Source: Zerene cesonia (taxonomy: Eukaryota > Arthropoda > Insecta > Lepidoptera > Pieridae). Taken from it: a stretch of DNA of 64,000 nucleotides. Where the stretch lies: the NCBI RefSeq assembly GCF_012273895.1, contig NW_024045137.1, positions 186,001-250,000 on the forward strand. The letters are read 5' to 3'. Both the position numbers and the translations under genes were made by a program. This document shows positions 9,707-21,600 of this stretch, piece after piece. Under the pieces are notes generated by a model that saw only the letters and a list, made by a program, of their open reading frames with translations, made no database searches and was not told the DNA's origin. Each line of letters begins with the position of its first letter. The stretch's first letter is position 1.

Positions 9707-12700
9707 TCAGGACAACTCCACATCCGTGAAACTCTGCAGCGGATCTGAGAACTCATTCGTCTTATCGTTACTTCTGTCATCATTAATTACATTATCGTTA
9801 ATGACATTTTTATCATTAACATCATTTAAATTTGAATACGTTTCCGAATCGTTATTTTCATTAACGTCATTGTCATCATTGACCCTGTCAGTCGTGTCTT
9901 GCTCGTAGCCGTTGAAACTCTCTTTCTCACTCTCTTTCTCGCTGTCTTTCTTATCTGTGTCCAGATCACTGTCGATCTCACTATTGTCAAAGTCATTTTC
10001 TGTTAATGGACACTTCGATGGCGACAAATTCTGCACAGCAGTTTTGGAGACGGTTTTGAACAGTTCGCTTATATCAGTGTCGTTGGATAGTTTGAGGGCC
10101 GCCTCCCAGCCCATGAGCGACTGTGAGTGTATCGCCACTTGCCGGTCGGCCAAGTCTAGTAAGAGCGACTTGATTTCCGCACGCGTTTTCGGTATCCAAT
10201 CTGATAATTCAGATCTTAACGCTTCTGAGGCCTGTTCTAGTCTGAAAAAAGATTATGTGATATTGTGACTACATGTATCGATTTTTAAGTAATTAATCTG
10301 AGGTATAAGAACTTAACAGCTTGATAATATTAGACAATTATTGTAAATTTGGACTTTCACTGATGACGTCAACGAGATAGTCTGTAGGGGAAACTAATAT
10401 AGACAGAAGACGATAGTAAAAATTAAAAAATATATACATTTAACATTTAGTTTTATAGCTTTGAAATGATTTATAAATGAGAAATTTTGAAAGAATAGAA
10501 AAAAATGTAATCATGTTGATATAAAATACCTGTTATGACATTCATCTGACGGGTTGGTGCCAGAGACGTACGCAGCTGAAAACGAAATTTATCTGATTAA
10601 CTGAATGAAGGGTTTTAAGAATTTGCAATTTATAAGATGACCAAAGTAAATTTCCCACATGTTCTCAATATCGTCCAGTTATCCATTTTTACTTTGGGCT
10701 ACATACTCAGTTATTAAAAGCAGTAGTGGCGTAGTGGTTAGAACCTCGGACTTCAAAATCGATAAGTCGGGGTTCGAAACCGGGCGAGCGTGCAGGAAAT
10801 AAATTTATTTTTCAATGTGGATATCATCACCACTGTTTAAGACGGTGAAGGAAAACATCGTGAGGAAAGCGGCATGTCCAAGAATCAATACCGATAAATT
10901 GAATCGATCAATGATCATTCCATTATAACTACTGTGATTAACCAGCTTCTTCACATGAACAGCGGCCGGGCATGTAGCCAGTCTGCCCCCCCCCCCCCCC
11001 CCTCACTCACCGTGCAGCGCGTCCCTCGCACGTATCTTGTCGAGGTGCGCGCGCGCGTAGGCGGCGAGCAGCGGCAGCACGGCGCGGTGGCGCAGCGGGG
11101 CGCGCGCCCGCGCCGCCGCCGCCGCGCCGCCGCCCGCGCCCAGCGCCCGCACGGCGCCCGCCGCCCGCGCCCACCCCGCGCCCCCCGCGCCCCCGGCGCC
11201 CCCCGCACACCCCGCGCCCCCCACACCGCACACCGCCCACGCGTCGCACGCGCGCCGCAAACTGCGAGAGCAAAGTACCACCATCTTGATTGGGCGATCG
11301 GGTCAATCCTTCGCATCGAATAGTGTAGCCACGCCCGCGATTTGTGAATGTGGACTATTTAGAAATTAAAAACGCTTTAACGGATTTTAAAATACGCGAT
11401 TTATTCATTATATTATTAACCCGACGTTTCGAACACTTTACATGTCCACGCTCGAAACGTCGGGTTAATAATATAATGAATAAATCGCGTTTAAAATCCG
11501 TTAAAAAGTTTTTTAATTTCTAAATGTATAATACTCGCGTAAAATCAAACACAAGAAACTATTATAAAACTTGTATTTCCGCTTACTCCGTTTCGCCCTA
11601 ATCATTTGTCGTCGAATCAAATCATCGTTATCAAGGATGTTTCCTTCCCTACCATTTCCACACCACAAGGCGATATGTCATACGCCGCGGACTGATGTTA
11701 GGAATAAATATTTATGGAAACTTCATCGATAGAAAACTTTTCCCTGTATGCAACTGTAAATATTGTATTTAATATCTCCAAAAGCCATGATCCGTCGCGA
11801 TGCGTCAAATCTTAAACATACTATCTCGTTTTAACGCAATCTAATCATTTACATATTAAAAACAAAAATGGACCAAAAATAGATCCCTGTGGAACAACAA
11901 TGTTATTCGATGCGCCGCACGATTTTTCCCTTTGTAAAAATAGACTTTTTATCCCATTGATGAATTTTTTAAAGCAATAATAATACGTTAAACAAATTGA
12001 TTAATTGCACATAAACTGTATTTTTACAGAAAAATGTTCAATAGAATGTTCTAGAAAAGCAAATGCTTCAAATAAATCCCATTGAGTGGAAAACAACTTC
12101 GCCCATTCATAAATATCGCTAATAAGGATAAAATTCGATACGTTAACTAGTTAGTAATATCTAGTATACATAAATAAGATCTTACCGTATTATCTATCAT
12201 ATATATCACCATATATATTATCTTAACGTATCTTACGGTAACCTAAATATATATAATAATAAGTCAATCGATAAAAACCCTCATTATTGTGTCCTATCCG
12301 TAATATATATTCTAACTCAGTATTCAATTTATTTTCACGCTAAAACTTCCCAACTGATATGAATAAAATAAGGTACAAAGATAGTTCGAGACCCGAGAAA
12401 AGACATGTATAGAAAAAAAAAGGATGTGTGTAACAGGCGAAAAAAGACATAGGATAGATTTCCCCCGGAAATTCCACGCGGAAGTATGCGGAAAAGAACC
12501 CGCATCCCGGAAATTGCCCAATAAACTCACCTCGAGTACTCGTTGCTGAGCGAAACGGAGCCCTTGTACAGCTTGTTGGTGAGCGTGCACAGAGTGGTCA
12601 GCTTGTGCTGCAGAGACTGCATGTAGTCGGCCGCCGCCGTGAACTCTGGATCTCTTACTCTGTGGAGGCGCGGAGCTTTGCTGATTTTTTTGTTGTAAAT

Positions 12701-15700
12701 TTCTTCTTTTAACTAAATTATCTTTTCATAATGTGTTTTGAATACATTTGTATCTTATATTACTTAATGATAAATTAAAAAATTCTAAATTCAAAGTCAC
12801 ACACAGTTCAGTCAGTCAGTATATTAAGAATGTTGTGGACGCCTACAGACCAACTATCCTAATAAATAAAATAAAATAAAAATATTGTGTAACACTGGCT
12901 GCGTCCCGCGGTTGTGCCCGCCTGCAAAAACGTTTTTCCTTGTAATACCACGTCCGCTTGGGTATATCGTAATAAAAGTAACCAGTGAAAGTCTCATAAA
13001 AATCGACAGAGCCGTTCCAGGGATTAGCAGTGTGTAGAATTGCAATACCATTCTCATTACGATCAAACTAATATTAAATACCCCCCCCCCCCCATTTTTT
13101 GATATCTACCACATATAAAATACTAGCTGCGCCCCGCGCTTTCACCCGCGTAAGTCGGTATCCCGTAGGAATATCGGGATAAAAAGTTGCCTTTATGTTA
13201 TTCCAGTTGTCCAGCTGTCTACGTAATAATTTCATTGCAATCGGTTCAGTAGTTTTTGCGTGGAAAAGCAACAAACACACACACATTCTTAGAAACTTTC
13301 GCATTTATAATATTAGTAGGACTAATAGGATAGTATGATAGGATTATAGTATCCTGCTAGGATAGTAGGATGCTTACCTAGCTCCATTATTGCTTTTCGC
13401 TTCACTGCTCCCGTAGAGGGCGCTGCTGAGGCCCCACAAATTCAATGCGCTGTTTTCGCTTTTAAACACCTGCAACATTAGAAGAAGTCTAAATAACTTT
13501 AAGTTAACAACAGTTTACCACTTAGAACATTTGTCCTAAACCAAGAAAATAAAACTGCATCAACATACAAACAAACAAACAAAAAATCTAAATAAATTAG
13601 ACAAGCGCTAGGTACATGGTAATCTAGACATATACCTAACCATAGACGCACACAACTTATAGCAGCGCTTTTTCGCAGTCGGTTAGAGTCTCACCTTATC
13701 GAAATCTTCATCAGGAGTGATGAGGAACAGCTTGAAGTCCTCACAGTGCGTCAGTATCGGATGTTTCGCGATTCGTTCTGAAATTATAGTTCAGGCAAGC
13801 GGTTCGTGAGTCACCCTGTATATTACACGCATTGATAAATATCGTATGAAATATAATAAACTAGCTGCGCCCCGCGGTTTCACCAGCGTAAGTCTGTATC
13901 CCGTAGGAATGTCGGGATAAAAAGTTGCCTATATGTTATTCCAGTTGTCCAGCTGTCTACGTACCAAATTTCATTGCAATCGGTTCAGTAGTTTTTGCAT
14001 GAAAGAGCAACAAACACACACACACACACACACACATCCTTACAAACTTTCGCATGTATAATATTAGTAGGAAGTAGGCTGAAAAGTATAACTCTAAAGT
14101 CTTTAACAACAAATTCAACAGAATTCAAAACGTGATCAATTAAACTAAACAATGTAATAAACTGAACGATTCATCACGTTGAAATTGAAAATTGATAAAT
14201 TTTCAACCGACTTTTAAAAACGAAAAGGGGGAGGTTCCATGTTCGTCTATACGCATTTAAAAAAACTAACCTTCATATTGTCAGATCAAATATAACTGGG
14301 ACCACGCGGGGGGCGCCATCTTACTAGTTTTATTTTTTTTCTCGACCGCACGTCTTTGCAAAGGTGCACAATAAAGAGTTTTGATAGATTTGATTGATTG
14401 ATTGAAAAAAGCTAAGAGAACGAATGAACAAGAACGAATGAAACCCCCTTGTAAAGAAACAATACACTATTGCTTTGATTGTCGAAGTGGGCTCACTGAA
14501 AGCTGGTGCTGCTGTGTATCCACGTCAGTTTTAATGTTCCCTTATATACTGGACGTTGACCGAGTCTTTATTAATAAAGAGAAATAGAAGCAGAAGAGTT
14601 TATTGTTTTCATGCACGGACTCCATTTTGTCGCATGTATCTATTTTTAAATTATCATTGCCTATTGTCTTTTTTTTTCTATTGGTTTAACTTGTAACTAA
14701 AACTTATTCTTATTGTGCGTCAGGCCTAGAAAATAAACGTCTTTTCTTTCAATCTCTCTTTCTTTCATTGTCTTTATTTTTTTTCTATGCCATTAAAATA
14801 AAAGTCTATTCTTTCTATCTTTCTTTCTTTCTTTCTTTCTTTAAACACGAGCGAGGCAATGCCAAGGTCACCCATGAAGGCGTCGAGCGCCATCGCGCGG
14901 ACGGCGACGAAGGTCGGCGAGTAGCGGTCGAGCTGCTGGCGCGCGGAGTGCAGCGGCGGCAGCGGCGGCGCCGCCACCAGCGGCTGCCGCGCGCTCAGCC
15001 GCTTGTGCAGCACCTGCGGCGTGCCGAAACGTACCCACCGTACTTTTAGCGCTCTCGTTAGTTGGAGATAGCTGATAGACCGTGATCAGTTGTTGGACTT
15101 AGTGAGAGCTAGAAGGAGATATGGGACACCCTTGTTTTCTTGTGAATATTTTCTGTTTTTAGTTAGAGCTAGAGGGAGATGTTACACATCTTAATTTATT
15201 AAGAAATTTTATTTTCTTTAGAAAGAACTAGAGGGACATGTTGGACATCCTTAGTAAGATCTAGAAGTTTAGATCTTTTTCTGTTTTTAGTTAGAGCTAG
15301 CGGGAGATATTGGACACTATAAATTTTTTTTTTTAAGAAAATTTACTATTTTTTTAGCAAGAACTTGAGGGACATGTTGAACACCATCATTTTTTAAAAA
15401 ACATTTATAATTAATATGTCACTAATTTATTCAAACTCAAAATAAAAGTCAATTAATTAAGATATATTGCCTTCAAATACATAATTGAATATATAATACA
15501 ATAACCACTAGTTCGGAGAGCATGCTCACCTAAAGAGCACGGATATAGCAGTAGATACAAACGCACCTTAAAGTGGTTAAACCGTCGTCTGACGTACGGC
15601 GGCGTCGGCCACCGTGCGCACACGCAGCGCACCCGGTACGTGACGTACGTCTCCAGTGTCGACAGTTGCTTCATAGGTGCGTCCACCTGACGTGGAAATA

Positions 15701-16091
15701 AAAAAATAAAATACGCAATTGAATGTTTTCATACTTAAAAGAGGGGGAGGGTAGGTTTATAAAGAACTCCCAAAATTCGTCGGGTATATCCTGGGAAGGG
15801 GGGGTATATATAAGGTTTCATGTGTAATCGTATGCAGATTTATTAATTTCATGCCAAAATCAATCAATCAATAAATGCCTTAACGTTTTTGGTTGTTTGT
15901 TTGGTTGGCATTAATAAATTAATTGGTGTGGTTTGGTTAAAAAACATATACCGCACCTTAACAGCTATATCCAGCCCCGGCTCCATAATAAGCGGTGACC
16001 CCTCCCTGTCGTCTGCCACGCTGCACATCTCCGTATCTGTGGTGTCTACATCATTCAGATCCAGCACAGCTGAACTGGTCTCGCTCGCCAT
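9707..16091 (-). CDS. Sorting nexin of SNX7/SNX30 type (PX-BAR), 9 exons, 510 aa
   Basis: Minus-strand exons in order: 15957-16091, 15567-15686, 14872-15013, 13695-13777, 13378-13469, 12531-12659, 11011-11261, 10530-10575, 9707-10241; all joins keep phase. The family binds PtdIns3P on early endosomes and tubulates membrane; SNX7/SNX30 pair with SNX4 in recycling and autophagy. Start MASETSS is chosen at AAAATGG; an upstream in-frame ATG eight codons earlier is possible. PX domain about 40-160: TLETYVTYRV, RRRFNHF (78-84, lipid-binding Arg cluster), proline loop PPLPP (101-105), DRYSPTFVAVRAMALDAF (114-131), then HPILTHCEDFKLFL. BAR-like helices about 185-400 include DPEFTAAADYMQSLQHKLTTL and LADRQVAIHSQSLMGWEAAL. 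Odd points: exon 7 is almost all G/C and encodes an Ala/Gly-rich segment, and about 100 C-terminal residues are acidic and Asn/Asp-rich, beyond the usual family end. Confidence 0.9.
10478..10510 (-). mobile_element. Family F SINE, tail fragment
   Basis: GAGAAATTTTGAAAGAATAG followed by AAAAA is identical to the family F tail at 4442-4466, inside an SNX intron. Confidence 0.4.
10725..10885 (+). mobile_element. SINE family D, 3'-truncated
   Basis: AGTAGTGGCGTAGTGGTTAG (A box), CGGGGTTCGAAACCGGGC (B box), then ACGGTGAAGGAAAACATCGTGAGG and CATGTCCAAGAATCAA; the rest is missing. Inserted antisense in an SNX intron. Confidence 0.75.
10986..11002. repeat. C17 homopolymer next to a splice donor
   Basis: Seventeen C on the plus strand, read as G17 in the SNX transcript directly after GTGAGTGAG at the 5' splice site of exon 7. 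Confidence 0.9.
11358..11524. mobile_element. Fold-back (MITE-like) element with ~70-nt arms
   Basis: TTTAGAAATTAAAAACG... CCGACGTTTCGA is matched, almost base for base, by the reverse complement TCGAAACGTCGGG...TTTTTTAATTTCTAAA, around a ~20-nt centre. A second copy is at 55520-55671 and half a copy near 33130. No coding capacity. Confidence 0.8.
11848..12120 (-). pseudogene. LINE (Jockey/CR1-like) reverse-transcriptase fragment
   Basis: One minus-strand frame reads WDLFEAF...EHSIEH, then after one stop FINGIKSLFLQREKS and VVPQGSIFGPFLFLI. These match, in order and spacing, the LINE RT blocks F.DLSKAFD...H..L, I..YL.NR.Q and GVPQGSILGPxLFLIYIN. A stop codon lies inside and another follows LICK. 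Dead copy in an SNX intron. Confidence 0.75.
13123..13321 (-). mobile_element. Helitron-like family A copy
   Basis: Minus strand: 5' TCCTACTAATATTATAAATGCGAAAG; 3' hairpin region then GCGCAGCTAG. Internal CTACTGAACCGATTGCAATG is diagnostic. It lies in an SNX intron beside a C13 run (13081-13093). Confidence 0.75.
13861..14072 (-). mobile_element. Helitron-like family A copy with (CA)n
   Basis: Same termini as the other family A copies, with the internal TG/CA run expanded to about ten CA units at 14016-14036. Lies in the SNX intron left of exon 3. Confidence 0.78.
15057..15386. repeat. Degenerate tandem array, ~65-bp period
   Basis: The motif TAG-(T/A)-AGAGCTAGAGGGAGATGTTGGACA recurs at about 15099, 15160, 15219, 15288 and 15355, with a weaker unit near 15057. 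Most units are preceded by a T-rich spacer. It lies in the SNX intron between exons 2 and 3. Confidence 0.75.
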
Positions 16092-16465
16092 TTTACTGCA
16101 TAGTATGTAACGCAAAGTATTAGTAAAATTTCATGGAATTTTATTCTAAAAGGGTTGTGAAATTCCATCAGTTTTGTTAGTTCTTTACAACTTTATTAAA
16201 ATTTTTAATATTGTCTTATTGATATAACTTTAACTATAATAGTAATAAATATTATATTAATGTGAGTAGACATAGGATACCTAACCATATTTAGGGGCAT
16301 ATTCTGACCTCTAAATAAAACAGTGAAGTTAAAACGGAACAGTTAAGTTGATAATAAAAATAATTTATATAATATGTATGTTCTCAACTGAAATTCATGG
16401 CAAACTTTAACAGCAGGTAATTTGAAGAATGATTGTACAATTAAATATGATTAATGGCACTGCCC

Positions 16466-16542
16466 CTACTTACTATGCATAATATTAAAGGAAATGATAT
16501 CATATATTCAGTGAAGTTGTTTTAAAATTATTAGTTCATACA
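16466..16542. repeat. 77-bp sequence duplicated across the N gap (left copy)
   Basis: Identical over 77 bp to 17543-17619 on the other side of the gap, both reaching exactly to the N run. Best read as the same bases assembled twice. Confidence 0.9.
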
Positions 16543-17542
16543 NNNNNNNNNNNNNNNNNNNNNNNNNNNNNNNNNNNNNNNNNNNNNNNNNNNNNNNNNN
16601 NNNNNNNNNNNNNNNNNNNNNNNNNNNNNNNNNNNNNNNNNNNNNNNNNNNNNNNNNNNNNNNNNNNNNNNNNNNNNNNNNNNNNNNNNNNNNNNNNNNN
16701 NNNNNNNNNNNNNNNNNNNNNNNNNNNNNNNNNNNNNNNNNNNNNNNNNNNNNNNNNNNNNNNNNNNNNNNNNNNNNNNNNNNNNNNNNNNNNNNNNNNN
16801 NNNNNNNNNNNNNNNNNNNNNNNNNNNNNNNNNNNNNNNNNNNNNNNNNNNNNNNNNNNNNNNNNNNNNNNNNNNNNNNNNNNNNNNNNNNNNNNNNNNN
16901 NNNNNNNNNNNNNNNNNNNNNNNNNNNNNNNNNNNNNNNNNNNNNNNNNNNNNNNNNNNNNNNNNNNNNNNNNNNNNNNNNNNNNNNNNNNNNNNNNNNN
17001 NNNNNNNNNNNNNNNNNNNNNNNNNNNNNNNNNNNNNNNNNNNNNNNNNNNNNNNNNNNNNNNNNNNNNNNNNNNNNNNNNNNNNNNNNNNNNNNNNNNN
17101 NNNNNNNNNNNNNNNNNNNNNNNNNNNNNNNNNNNNNNNNNNNNNNNNNNNNNNNNNNNNNNNNNNNNNNNNNNNNNNNNNNNNNNNNNNNNNNNNNNNN
17201 NNNNNNNNNNNNNNNNNNNNNNNNNNNNNNNNNNNNNNNNNNNNNNNNNNNNNNNNNNNNNNNNNNNNNNNNNNNNNNNNNNNNNNNNNNNNNNNNNNNN
17301 NNNNNNNNNNNNNNNNNNNNNNNNNNNNNNNNNNNNNNNNNNNNNNNNNNNNNNNNNNNNNNNNNNNNNNNNNNNNNNNNNNNNNNNNNNNNNNNNNNNN
17401 NNNNNNNNNNNNNNNNNNNNNNNNNNNNNNNNNNNNNNNNNNNNNNNNNNNNNNNNNNNNNNNNNNNNNNNNNNNNNNNNNNNNNNNNNNNNNNNNNNNN
17501 NNNNNNNNNNNNNNNNNNNNNNNNNNNNNNNNNNNNNNNNNN
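16543..17542. other. Assembly gap, 1,000 N (probable false gap)
   Basis: Placeholder of exactly 1,000 N bordered by the duplicated 77 bp; the two contigs probably overlap and the gap has no real length. Confidence 0.95.
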
Positions 17543-17619
17543 CTACTTACTATGCATAATATTAAAGGAAATGATATCATATATTCAGTGAAGTTGTTTT
17601 AAAATTATTAGTTCATACA
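17543..17619. repeat. 77-bp sequence duplicated across the N gap (right copy)
   Basis: Right-hand copy of 16466-16542. Confidence 0.9.
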
Positions 17620-18617
17620 AACTCTATGTAGATTTTCGCAAGATAAATATATTCTTGGATATAAAAATGAAAATAATTATCATTGTATAGATACGTATGT
17701 AACATTTGTTGTATATATTTGTTATTAGCAAAAAAATACTTACGATTACTTATAAAGTTATGTAGATATGAAAGCACAGAAGGTAGGAACGGCGTCAAAA
17801 GAGGCGTAGCCGTTTATCTTGTTTATTTAAAAAGTTATCATTTACACCGATAAGGAAAGAAACACTAAATAAAAAGTAGAACAACACGATTTGCAAATTT
17901 TTCGATCAATAACTGCAACTTGCATTGCGTTTCACTTCCACACTGTAACTATCGAATAAAAAAAAACACCTTTATTTATACACCAATTTTGATAAGCAGT
18001 CGCGTAACGTATTCATCAATTGATAAAAATATACAAATTAATTTGAAACAAAGTACATTTTTATGCAAAATCCGATTCCCAATCTCTAGTTGACAAATGG
18101 TAATGACATAAGTGGAAATGTGACAGTTCGTGATCGCAATTCGTTCAAAAGTCATTCCACCAAGGTTATTACTGAATTACTTATTAGTATTTTTAACTCG
18201 TCATTTTTTTTTCACGTGAGTTAAATGATTTTAATATTGGAAAGGTTGCTATGTTTCTTTTTATCGGCTATATTTGTAGCAAAAGTAAGGAATCAGTTTT
18301 ACTTGTAGAAAATTGTGCCTATTTCATAATTAATTTGAAATTTCAGAACATTCCATAAGTTATCTGTAGAAGAAAAACAAACACGCTGACGTTGACAAAC
18401 GTGAATTTGTTTTCTGTCACTGACACTTCTATTTCCTTGATTCTTCACGTTTGCAATTTGCATTGTTATCATTGAAAAAAAATAAGCTGAAAATCCACTG
18501 ATTCAAGCTCAAATAATTAAAAGCGTTGTAGAAAGTGACTATCACTGTTCTTATCAGTGATTATCCATCTTTTTAACCGAAAGAGTTATTTAGAAAGCCG
18601 TCAAAATTGCGTCCAAA

Positions 18618-21600
18618 ATGCAAAACGTAAATGCTCCACGGGAGCCAGCTCCCGTGCTAAGCACAAGTTCTACTATATTAAATATGAGGGAGAAAGAAAA
18701 ATATATAGAAGAATTCGATTTTCCATTCTGTGACGAGTCATCCAAATACGAAAAAGTAGCAAAAATCGGCCAGGGTACGTTCGGAGAGGTGTTCAAAGCT
18801 AGAGCTCGAAACAGCAGCAAAAAATTCGTTGCCATGAAAAAAGTTCTGATGGATAACGAAAAGGAGGGCTTTCCGATCACAGCCTTACGTGAAATAAAGA
18901 TACTACAGCTGTTAAAACACGAAAATGTCGTGAATTTAATCGAAATATGTCGGACAAAGGCAACTTTACATAACAAGTATCGGTCGACGTTTTACTTGGT
19001 TTTCGATTTCTGCGAGCACGATTTGGCGGGATTATTGTCGAATGTGAACGTTAAATTCAGCTTGGGCGAGATAAAAAAGGTCATGCAACAGTTGCTGAAT
19101 GGCCTGTACTATATACACAGTAATAAAATATTACACAGGGATATGAAAGCTGCGAATGTGCTGATAACAAAGAATGGGGTGTTGAAGTTGGCCGATTTCG
19201 GGTTGGCAAGAGCCTTCAGTGTAGCTAAATCTGGGCAAGCAAATAAATATACCAACAGAGTTGTGACACTTTGGTATAGACCTCCCGAATTGTTGTTAGG
19301 TGAGAATAATTATTTATTTATTTATTTATTATTATTAATTATTATATAAAGAAGCAGTGGTGGCTCAGTGGTGAGAACCTCGGACTTCAAAATCGACAAG
19401 CCGAGGTTCGAGACCGGGCCGAGTGTGCAGGAATTAAATTGATTTTTCAATTTATCTGCACATGTGGATAACATCACCACTGCTTAAAACGGTGAAGGAA
19501 AACATCGTGAGGAAACCGGCATGTCCAAGAATCAAAAGTTCGACGACATGCGACATCTGCCAACCCGCACTTGGCCAGCGTGGTGGATTATGGCCTGAAC
19601 CCTCATAGGAGGCCTGTGTCCCAGCAGTGGGAACAAATATGGGCTGATGATGATGATGAGAATAATTTGTGATTGTATTGAAAGACTGTTATCTAATCGT
19701 TTTGCGTTACAAATATAAAGAGAAACAAAAGTATGTATATAGAAAAACTTGACAATCATTCACTTTTATCTGTAGAGTTATATTAAAAACATGTTCAACA
19801 GTTTCTGTAACCTAAATAATGTTTAGACGGACCAGGGATGCAAATTGACATTAAGTATGTTACTACAGGTGACCGTAACTATGGCCCCCCAGTGGACATG
19901 TGGGGCGCTGGTTGCATCATGGCTGAGATGTGGACTCGCTCGCCCATCATGCAGGTGGACACTTCTCTTTTTTTAATTATTTAGAGACTGTACAGTGTGG
20001 TTTCACCTGAAGCTGACCCCAGAGGACTAATTAAGTATTTCTCCATAATTTTATGTGTTATTCTGGTAAACTACCTATTACTTGAAGAAACTTGTTCCCA
20101 CAATGCAGAGAATCCTAGTGTGGGGGCAAGGGTTCTCAATTTCTATATCGCACAATATTTTTTGAAAAATTAATTATTGTTTGTTGTTCAAAATCACTTA
20201 AATGGTAAATATAAATATTGTGTGTTATAGCAGTAGTAATTCAGTGGCGAGGACTTTGGACTTGAATCAGAAAGTTGGGGGCTTGGGACCGAGCGGGCAA
20301 GAAATATTTACATCATCTCTGCTCTAAATGCTGATGGAAAACATCATGAGAAACCAGCATGTTTAAAAATCATAAGTTCAACATTTGACATTTGCCAAAC
20401 TACATATTTACTAACATATATTGGTAAATTATAACTGTCAAATGTTATTAAAATGAAATCAGACATTTTTGTGTGAAAGAGTAATATTTTATACATTCCT
20501 ATAAACTTTTGCGTTTATAATGCTAGTGTGTATTCTTAGGGTCCAACAGAACAGCAGCAGTTGATCTTAATATCGCAGCTATGCGGCTCCTGCACGCCTG
20601 ATGTGTGGCCTGGAGTGGAGAGTCTAGACTTGTACAACAAGATGGAGCTGCCGAAGGGCCAGAAGAGGAAGGTCAAGGTATGTTAGAACTTAGACTAGGA
20701 TTTAGATAATTATTTGAAAATTTAAGTGCAGTGGTTGTTCAAAGAGTTGGCGTGGCTTAATGGTAAGGACCAAAAAATAACAAATGGGACTTAATTTTTT
20801 TTATTGCACGAAATGGCGAAGGAAAATATTGTGAGGAATCTGGCCTGTCGAAGTATGAAAAGGACTACGATATGTGACAAACCGCACCTGGCCAGCGTGA
20901 TGGATTATGGTATGGAACTATTTGAGGTATGATGAAAGTATTCCAGATACGGTCTCGCCGGTACGCCCATTTGTTCCTAAACGTAGAGTTAATTTTCTTT
21001 ATAATGCATAACTGCGATATATTAGCTTTATATTATGACGAGGAATAAAGCGTTAAATTGCAAACAAATGTTAAGGTTCATAAAAAAATTTTTCGACAAT
21101 TTGTAATCTTACGTCTGATTGCAGATTTTACAATATTCCAGCGACAATATTATCGTAAAAGAAACAACCCGTTCAAATAACTTTCAAAAGCTTTAATCTG
21201 TAGCTTTTGAAACAGCTTTGAATGATACATGCTAAATATCAATCAATCAATCAAAACTTTCTTATTGTGCATCTTTACAAGAAGAGTACAAACAGGAGTT
21301 AAATAAAATCAGCAGCAGCACAACAGGCGCTCTTATCGCTTAAGCAGCGATCACTTCCAGACAACGTATTATAAAAATATTTTTTTTTATGATTTTATTT
21401 TTAATATTACAGGAAAGGCTGAAGCCATATGTAAAGGACCCGTACGGTTGCGACCTGCTCGATAAGCTCCTGCAGTTGGACCCCGCTAAGAGGTATATAT
21501 GCAATGATTTTCAATGCAAACCTATGTTGTTTGTTTATCTGTCTTCACGTCGCCACGGAGTCTGGATGGTACGATTTTTGTGACTGGCCCAGGAGCGAAG

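Larger units (their letters stand above)
16092..18617. promoter_or_regulatory. Divergent intergenic region, SNX(-)/Cdk9(+)
   Basis: 2.5 kb head-to-head spacer, 1,000 of which are N; if the gap is false the true distance is about 1.45 kb. AT-rich, no TATA box obvious near either start, no repeat family recognised. The proximal 500 bp before the Cdk9 ATG are repeat-free and are the likely core promoter. Confidence 0.5.

Noticed and set aside
9624..10268. Plus-strand open frames rich in Ser/Leu (SLSFSLSFLSVS)
   Set aside because: Antisense shadow of the acidic SNX exon; no family resemblance.
10934..11323. Open frames in several directions rich in Arg/Ala/Pro
   Set aside because: Caused by the GC-rich SNX exon, where stop codons are rare; only one minus frame continues the sorting nexin helices.
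14818..14842. TTCTTTCTTT run beside SNX exon 3 as a regulatory site
   Set aside because: Simple-sequence repeat; nothing beyond composition supports a function.
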